DNA of 64,000 nucleotides from Oenanthe sinensis (Eukaryota > Streptophyta > Magnoliopsida > Apiales > Apiaceae), in NCBI GenBank assembly GCA_028671895.1, contig CM053802.1, forward strand, positions 18,855,631 through 18,919,630. Direction: 5' to 3'. The number at the start of each line of letters is the position of its first letter. Within the stretch, counting starts at the first letter, position 1. Under the pieces are notes generated by a model that did no database searches, was not told the DNA's origin, and saw only the letters and a program-made list of their open reading frames with translations. Positions 56,990 through 64,000 of the stretch are shown here, piece after piece. The position numbers and the translations under genes are program-made.

Positions 56990-59180
56990 TTCATGTTTTG
57001 ATAGTGAAATTCTAAGAATAAATATACGATGAAATTTACAAGCACAATTTGGTTGATAACCAAGTGTATATGTATTTATACATTCCATACACTTCAGTTT
57101 TCTTCATGTCAATTTTTTTTTTATATATCCAGGGATGAAGTGATACATAGAGTGACCCTGAAGCTGTAGACTAAAGATGTACAAAAGGCCAAAGCCAGGG
57201 CTCTGCCCGAGCCCGAAAATATGATCTGACCCGATCTGAAAAAAAGCCTGAAAAAGTGCGGTCCCAAAAAATTGAATAAAATTCAATTATTGAAATATAT
57301 ATTTAAATATATATGAGTAATATTTTAGTAGAAACCTTTTTTTATATATTTACACGCACACAGAAGCCACATGTATTCATCAAATACGAGTACGAACAAA
57401 TCAAAAAAATGAAATTATGCGACTTTGAATTGAAAATTTATTGAAAATCACAAGAAATAATCCAACATGGAACGGTAAAATCAAATTGTCCAAAATAATT
57501 TTTGAATAAAATTAAATTTAAAATCAGATTTATTGTTTAGTTTTTAAATATTAATTTTTTTGTAAAGGTTATATATAGTTGGCATTTTATAGTATTAGAA
57601 TCAAAATTTGGTGTTGGAGTGTTTGGAAAACTTTGTTGGAAATATCAAAATTCAGAAGTGATATAGAAATAGGCACATTTGACCTGAGACTTATCACACC
57701 ATTAATAGCATTACTCAGATTTGCTTATTATTATCAGAACTCCATGTGTATTGCATGAATCTGTTTAGTATTACCAGTAAATGTTGCATCGGTTGTGAAT
57801 ACGAGCAGACACAACTACATGGACAATGTGTTGAAGAGACTTTATTGCATGTGTCTAGTTGTTGACAGTATGGTTCAGATAGGTGAAGTATGATAAATCA
57901 ACATTGGTTCAAAAGTATTTGCAAGTTACAATCACAATATGTAGGTACCAGGTATGGACCCCAGGATCACAATGCAGTAGGCCAAACTGAGATTCTGCAT
58001 GTGCCAGCCAAGAGGAAAAGGTTGTATTTACAGGGAAAAATATAATAGTTGAATTGAGTACAGCAAACGGGAAGTAGTATACTGAGTATTTCATGAATAT
58101 GACCAAATGTTTGGTGCCGAGTGAATTGAGCACACACAATGTTCCACATAAAGAGGCTGCACTTTGCAGAATGAATAACATTTTGATATAATCTTCTGGT
58201 AAGGCGGTATGTATAAGAAGTAGCAATTCTTCTTATGGATTTGGTCCTACATGATAACAACCAGCTAACAGATAATAAGTTGAAACTGATAGACGGGACC
58301 ATGAGGTACACCATGAATGATGAATGAGAAATTTGGCAAAATTATTAATCTTGTATGGTTGACATTAGTTGTTTCACCATTAGGAAATCTGATTGAAATA
58401 GGCAAAACAAGAGATTTAGTTTTATCCACAAGTGCAGTAGTGTAGCCATATGTATTTGGTATCTTTTGTATTAATGCCCCAAACAGACGCTAAGGTTGTT
58501 GATTCTGTAGTTAGACAGGCTTTGCATAAAAGTATGCATTTATGATTACAATGCTTTTATCTGTTAGATCCAGCTAGACGAGGGTTGACAAGCTATTAGG
58601 GAAGTTGCAGATGCCTGTGACCCGTTTTTGCTTAGTGATTGCAGCGCCTTAATCTGATAAGTGCAATTATATGTTTTTAGTTGTTGCCGTTTGCATAACA
58701 TGGACATTCTGATTTTGCAGTATAGTATAAGCCTGCTGACAAAAAGTTTGACTCATTTACGTCCCCAACAATAGCTACAGTCAAAAGGAAGTACTTGCTT
58801 ATACTTCTGCTTATATGAGATGTTACTGAAATGGAAATTCCCCTGCTTAAGAACATATAATTTGATTCATCATCAAGAGATGTCATGTTGCATCTGTGTG
58901 AATCATCGATGGAGCCTCATTAGAAAGTGAATAAATCTCCTCGTCTAAGACTAGTTCTCTCGACTCTCATTCTTTAATAATACCACAAGTGTATTTAATT
59001 ACAGACTTCAAGGCCTTGAGTTCATCCGGTAACACTTCGGCATATGAAAATACAGATTCACAGAGTCACAACATTGTTCTAACCTGAAACGTTCTCTTAT
59101 AATTATATAAAACTTGTGACCACTTACACTAGAGAATCTATTGCGGAACTCATTTCAAACCTAAAAAGCCCTAATATATA
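56990..59180. other. Intergenic DNA between the kinase gene and the LINE fragment
   Basis: A segment at 57167-57260 (gatgtacaaaaggccaaagc, cccgagcccgaaaatatgat) resembles one end of the hAT-like MITE family seen intact at 62267-62903; its partner end is not found. The rest (57300-59180) has several weak ORFs on both strands but no protein family I recognise. Confidence 0.4.
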
Positions 59181-59187
59181 TAGCTTA

Positions 59188-59785
59188 CTTTTTTTTTTTT
59201 GCTAATTAAAATTGTATTAAACAAAAAGAAGAATTACAAAAAATCAACCAGGTTATACCTGAGACTTAGAAGTGGACAGCTCCCTCTAGCAACAAAAAAA
59301 AGGCAACAGCCTTACAAACTAACAACTAAAGATCATAATGAAACAATACTAAGAACAAGGATATTAATAAAGCATGCTAACTAACTTGGGATCTCTTAAC
59401 ACCGTCTTATGAAAATTGCTGCAAGTGTGCACTTTGTCTCTAACCATTTGTTTAATCAGCCGAACCAATGTTTGAACAGGTACTGAATCTTCTGTTTTAC
59501 ACCATTGCCAACATTGGCATCCATTGAAATCCAGTCTGGTGCAATGCTTACAGGGCTATGCTGAAGAATTTGCAAAGTGTACGGGCATGACAGAAGAATG
59601 TGCTGGGCCGTCTCTAAAGCTTGATTGCAGAGGATACAAACTGGGTTTATATTCATGCCAAACAACAACATTCAGTCCTTGGTGAGCAACCTATTCTGAA
59701 GAGCAAGCCAAAGTATAAAAGAACACTTTGGAATGCTAAGATTATGCCAAACAATGTGTAACCACCCCGGACCAGTTCCTCTTTT
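59188..59785 (-). pseudogene. LINE 3' fragment with reverse-transcriptase zinc-binding domain
   Basis: On the minus strand the sequence reads PGWLHIVWHNLSIPKCSFIL, WLALQNRLLTKD, a stop, then MLLFGMNINPVCILCNQALE and TAQHILLSCPYTLQIL (59456-59671). The C-x2-C...H-x4-C pattern is the zf-RVT domain of plant LINEs. The T run at 59189-59200 on + is the A-rich tail in this orientation. One in-frame stop and the missing upstream part show a 5'-truncated dead copy, lying between the kinase and acyltransferase genes. Confidence 0.85.
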
Positions 59786-60064
59786 TCTTATCATAATAAT
59801 CCTATGTGTATGCTATTTATGAAGGGGATGTCCGCAAGAAGAAGACTTTCATTAATTGGAACTTACAGATTAGAAAGAAATAAAATGTAAAAATTTACTA
59901 CGAAGATGATAAGAAAATCAGTAACTGAAATCAACCCTTCAACCCTTGCTTCTTATATAAAAATTACAACTCGTATGACTTAACATAAATAGCTTGACAG
60001 CTCAGTTTTATTACATGATGTGATATCAATATTTAAACAATGCTCAATAGAGATTACTAATAAA

Positions 60065-60066
<2 letters not shown>

Positions 60067-60095
<29 letters not shown>
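60067..60095. repeat. (CA)14 microsatellite
   Basis: A perfect run of about 14 CA dinucleotides, 126 bp beyond the stop codon of the acyltransferase gene, in its likely 3' flank. Confidence 0.95.
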
Positions 60096-60220
60096 GATGT
60101 ATGTTATCAAATTATCACACCAGTACAGTGCACTGAAACAGTTGTTCAGTTGAATAACATTGTACAATAAATTGTATAAGAAAGAGCGTGATATATATGT
60201 GTAATGCAGATGGATGTATC

Positions 60221-62132
60221 TTATGGAACAACCTCAGCTTGAGATATCATATCGAATGCATTGGTGATGCATGACTTGAACTTGTGTGGATCTATGAACT
60301 CTTTTTCTACTCCAAGTCCAATCCTAAGCTTCCCCGCATAGCTTATTACTGTTACTTGAGCACTCTGCATAAATGATACATGATAAATATGTGTGTTCAT
60401 ATACAAATAAATTTAATTTCAGCATGTAAACATTATATTTGACATACCTGTGGTGAGCCAGCCACGAAGAAGTAAATACCTCTAATCGGAAGATTATCGA
60501 TACTCGATTTCTCAACCGGTCCCATTACGTTGGTGATGGTTATGCTTGAGTTCCTCAATGTGTTGAGAATGTATTTAGCTGCAGTCTGTCACATGCACAA
60601 AGCATCAATGAAGTTAACTTAGATTACATTTTAATTTGTATTTGTACTCTGTACAGTCATGATAGGCTGAAAATCCAAGATCATTACACAATACTCCCCA
60701 CCTTACACCTGGCTGCTTTAGTAGCGGAAACTCGATCCAAATACATAAAATGGAAACTAAAGATTTACATATATACACACAAGCATATTGCATATACCTC
60801 GGGGCCTCTAAGTTTCCTGAGATTGTCTAATAGGGCACCTATCAGCAGAACTGCGGCATTATTTCTCTTCCTCTTGATTATTTTATGTGTTTCATACACA
60901 AAATTCACTGGATTTGACAGATTGGTGGTGCTTAATTTGGGCAGCGGGACGTGTAAAAACGCAAACTGGTTACCCCAAAGTTTTGTATTCACCTTCGGAT
61001 TAACCATCTCGCTTATTGACTCGTAACCACCCAAATTTCTGGTATTGAGTAGCACCAGTGCATTTGAATTTGATTTTCTGGAATTTATTGTTTCTCCTTC
61101 CATGTATAATCGACTTCCTAGTAATATTATTCCCGTGATCACGTCATTTATTGTCTGTATATCCAACAAAAAATCACTGTTAAAAAAGATATCTGTATGA
61201 AAAATTAGAGTAAAGTTTTGTGGATTATATAAAATATTTTATGTACCACATTGAGTCTGTTTTTGATGATCTTGAACATGGGCTGGAACATGATTCCATC
61301 ATGTCCGGATCTGATGGGTGACTCAACATCTTTGATAACGCTGCTCTTTAGAAGGCTGGCTCCAAAGTCTAATACAGTGTTAGCAATCCAAGATGAAACC
61401 TGAGGCATACTTTCCAAAATGCTTGTGATAATGTTACTATCACTACGTTTTAAGGAGTTTGACGAGTTAAGTGACGGAAATGTTAAAGGAATAGAAGGAT
61501 TGTCTAGTCTTCTTAGACATGAAAGAAGTGCTCCTAAAAGAGAATATCCATCTCCTAGTGAGTGATGAAACTTAGCTATAATACTCCCAGCTGCATTGCA
61601 TGATGGATACTTAAATAAATGAACTTCCCAAAAAGGCCGGTTTTCTGGCAGTGGATCCATGCCTAATTTTGACAGATAGTCATGGAGATATTCGTCGTAA
61701 AATTCTGGTGACATTCCCCCTGGCAGAATGGGGACAATTACATGATCTTTGAGATTGACTTCAACCTTCTTCCACTTCTGTATTCCATTCTTTTCCGCAA
61801 CCTACAGTGCGTGTTTTATATATTTTTATGAAAAGAAACTCAAATTAAAGCACACAACATTGTTTAACATATAATCTCATGAATTTATTGTCAACAGTAC
61901 TGGACAAATATATGGAAAGGTTGAAAGAACTATGACATACCATAATTGATGAGAAGCGTGAGTTGACGGGTAAAAAATCATCCTTAAGTATGGACTGAGC
62001 TCGAATAATATTGTCATTGTCAATCGGAGTTTCGGATTCCAGAACGGTTAGGATAGAGAGGGATAACACTGAGCTTTTTAAGTATTGTCCTGAGGGACTG
62101 ACGGGCTCCAGAAAATTTTCTTTCAAATCCAT
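60221..62132 (-). CDS. WSD1-like wax ester synthase/diacylglycerol acyltransferase
   Basis: Five minus-strand exons: 61941-62132, 61247-61801, 60798-61154, 60448-60585 and 60221-60364, all GT-AG with phase-0 introns, encoding 461 aa; Arabidopsis WSD1 is about 480. These enzymes transfer acyl groups from acyl-CoA to fatty alcohols (wax esters) or diacylglycerol at the ER. The active-site motif HHxxxDG is present as HHSLGDG at about residues 143-149, in the context AKFHHSLGDGYSLLGALLSC. The C-terminal DUF1298 region includes the conserved ITNVMGP and GKLRIGLGVE blocks and ends SQAEVVP. I chose the ATG at 62132 (MDLKENFLEPVSPSGQ) because family members start close to this motif; an in-frame ATG at 62189 would add 19 residues. 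It looks intact. Which WSD paralogue it corresponds to is not decidable here. Confidence 0.93.
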
Positions 62133-62266
62133 GTTTCGACTACTTTTAGCTACCGTTTGAAAGTTATCTCGATATATACTTATATGCATGTTGTGTTACA
62201 TGCGTACACTCATATTTATACTCGTTTTAACTCACTGATAACCTAGAGGGGGCTGTTGCTTCAGGG

Positions 62267-62610
62267 TAGACCTGAACAAAAGGACCCGCCTGCTAGGCCC
62301 GGGACCGGTTCTCGAAAAATCCAATTTTTTTAAAAAAAGTTTGGATCGGTTTTTTTTTAAACTGAGTCAAATCGGGCCGGATTTTTGATGAAAATGATAG
62401 ACTGTTTCGGGTCTTGCGGGTTGGGCCAAGTTGAACCAGCCTTTTATTTTTATTATTATTATATTTTTTTTGCTAAATCTTTTAATTCTTTTATTATTTG
62501 TGTCTACTATATTATATATATAAGTTTTGTTTTTTGACAAAAAGTTTTTGATAAAACCAAAAACATGCCTTTAGGCCCATTACTACTTGTGAGCATTTAT
62601 CAAGGAAGAC

Positions 62611-62668
<58 letters not shown>

Positions 62669-62903
62669 ATTATATATATATATACATATTTAATTATAAA
62701 ACACTTAAAAAATCATTACAAGATTAAACCGGTCTTTTATCAGGACCGGGCCGGACCAAATTTTTGAAAAAAAATGAAGGACTTATAGGGACTTGCAGGC
62801 CAGACCAAGAACAAACCGAACTTTTTATAGGCGGACTTTATCTAATCTTTTTATCGGGCCGGTCCAAACAGGCTTTTAAGCCCGGTCTTTTTGTACGGCT
62901 CTA
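62267..62903. mobile_element. hAT-type MITE (637 bp) upstream of the WSD gene
   Basis: The left end is TAGACCTGAACAAAAGGACC and the right end, reverse-complemented, is TAGAGCCGTACAAAAAGACC. Flanking 8-bp sequences CTTCAGGG (62259-62266) and TTTCAGGG (62904-62911) match at 7 of 8, fitting a hAT duplication. Subterminal blocks rich in 'gggccgg' are inverted between the arms. A (TA)n run occupies 62613-62665. It begins 78 bp above the alternative start of the acyltransferase gene, so it sits in its promoter. Confidence 0.8.
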
Positions 62904-62911
62904 TTTCAGGG

Positions 62912-63560
62912 GATAGCCTACACTTCATTCAATAGCAACAGGATCAGTTAGCGACTTTCTTAATTTAAATCATGTAACCATTTTGGTCCGCTAAAATGTA
63001 TCACGTTCCAAGACTAAGGGTGTGATTCCAATATGGTAGATGAAGTAGTCAAAGATGCAATCATGCAACTATTTGATACTTCGCTACCTAATTATTAAGT
63101 TATATTTCTCGCAGAAAATTATATAAATAAACTAGTGTATGCTTTATTATTATTACAAATTTATAGCCGTGCAATGCAAAATGAATGGGATTTTATTAAT
63201 TTTTATAATTTTTTATTTATATTATAATAGTTATTTTATTTTTTTATTCTTCCAATAATGAGTAAATTAACACACAATATGAATTACTAATATACCAAAA
63301 AATATGCAAGTTATAACATTAATTATTATAAATTATGACAAATATTATCTACAACAATAATGTAAAACTAATCTACAATAATACTTGCTAGACCTGTCAT
63401 AGACCAGAGGTACAGTCCAATCCGTGTGAGATTTTATTAACTGGATATGAATTTATTTAAATTAATGTGGTACTATAAATATGAATATAGATTATGTATA
63501 ACCCGATTCAAAAAGAATCGAATTTGAATAAATATAATTATATATGTATATATTCATATA
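62912..63560. other. AT-rich intergenic DNA
   Basis: I recognise nothing here. Short ORFs are low-complexity. Confidence 0.4.
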
Positions 63561-64000
63561 CTCCTTCTGTCCCAATCATTTCTATACAATTTCTATTTTC
63601 AGTCGTCCCTCTCATTTCTATACATTACTAAAAATAGCAAATTTATAATATTATTAATAATGACAGTGTCCCCACAAGCCTTATGATTAGTAGTTAATCA
63701 CAGTTTATTAACCAAAATAATTCAATTTGACTCCCCGACTAACTCACGCTTGACTCACCTACTTACCTATTTTTATTACTGATTATCTCTAACCCTAAAA
63801 TCCATCCTCCTCTTTCAACTTCATCCCTCCGCCTCTTTTTCATAACCGGTGTAAACCCTAATTAAAATAAAACTTATGTAATGGAATCTGAAAGCATACA
63901 AGATTCAGCCCCTAGTTGTGATTATGATTCTAAAATCGAATTGCCCAAATCTCCGTTACCCCTATTATAAATTCGTGTGTGTATATCATCGAAGATTATC
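63561..64000 (+). mobile_element. Stowaway/mariner-like terminus, continues beyond the window
   Basis: The sequence starts TA-CTCCTTCTGTCCCAATCATTTC, a Stowaway-like terminus at a TA site. A short frame begins at 63881 (MESESIQDSAPSCDYDSKIE) and stops after 29 codons at 63968. If the right end lies beyond 64000 this could be the beginning of a longer mariner-type element. The short frame has no recognisable domain. Confidence 0.35.

Noticed and set aside
57780..57870. Cys-rich stretch resembling a LINE zinc-binding domain
   Set aside because: Cys/His spacing does not match the zf-RVT pattern, unlike the convincing fragment at 59456-59671.
57909..58314. Overlapping 105- and 115-codon minus-strand ORFs
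   Set aside because: Two overlapping frames without family resemblance or coding bias; judged chance ORFs.

Overview
This window is nuclear DNA from a flowering plant, most likely a eudicot. Five spliced genes have plant GT-AG introns (one GC-AG), the intergenic DNA is very AT-rich, and the space between genes is filled with nested plant transposons. The closest proteins I can recall are Arabidopsis ones. The species cannot be fixed from sequence alone, and I see no bacterial, organellar or viral genome content.

Genes, left to right. (1) The 3' part of a FLOE1-type (DUF1421) prion-like protein gene on + (1620-3301); its first exon lies left of the window. (2) A complete six-exon UBC25/PFU1-type E2 ubiquitin-conjugating enzyme on - (4354-7400, 452 aa). 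(3) A complete five-exon GH5 endo-beta-mannanase of the membrane-anchored MAN2 type on - (12880-16156, 432 aa), with a 72-bp minisatellite just upstream. (4) A complete eight-exon CDK-like Ser/Thr kinase of the IBS1/At1g54610 group on + (52130-56885, 710 aa), which needs one GC-AG intron. (5) A complete five-exon WSD1-like wax ester synthase/diacylglycerol acyltransferase on - (60221-62132, 461 aa). Each set of exons joins in frame. The genes share no pathway and look like independent euchromatic genes.

Transposons occupy 8-12 kb, 16.6-51.3 kb and 57-64 kb. A broken FAR1-type gene at 9.4-10.1 kb has a 353-bp hAT MITE in its tail (8-bp TSD). A 1.0-kb MULE-type MITE (21.05-22.06 kb) sits inside another MITE-like sequence. 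A non-coding LTR retrotransposon (22.55-31.6 kb) carries a 2958-bp hAT element with a decayed transposase (exact 8-bp TSD). Next come a second MULE MITE (32.5-33.5 kb, exact 9-bp TSD), a Tourist-like MITE, a tRNA-derived SINE head, a second hAT element whose transposase has lost its N-terminal half (39.2-41.3 kb), and more hAT MITEs. A rearranged Ty3/gypsy Tat-lineage element (44.8-50.1 kb) has RNase H and integrase on - and a 'putative gypsy type transposon' ORF on +, the layout of Tat elements with an extra antisense ORF. LINE 3' fragments lie at 51.0 and 59.2-59.8 kb.

I found no convincing undescribed biological system. The points most worth a second look are the GC-AG intron in the kinase, the 24-codon minisatellite beside MAN2, the antisense-ORF retroelement with its LTR fused directly to RNase H, and the set of TSD-defined transposons.
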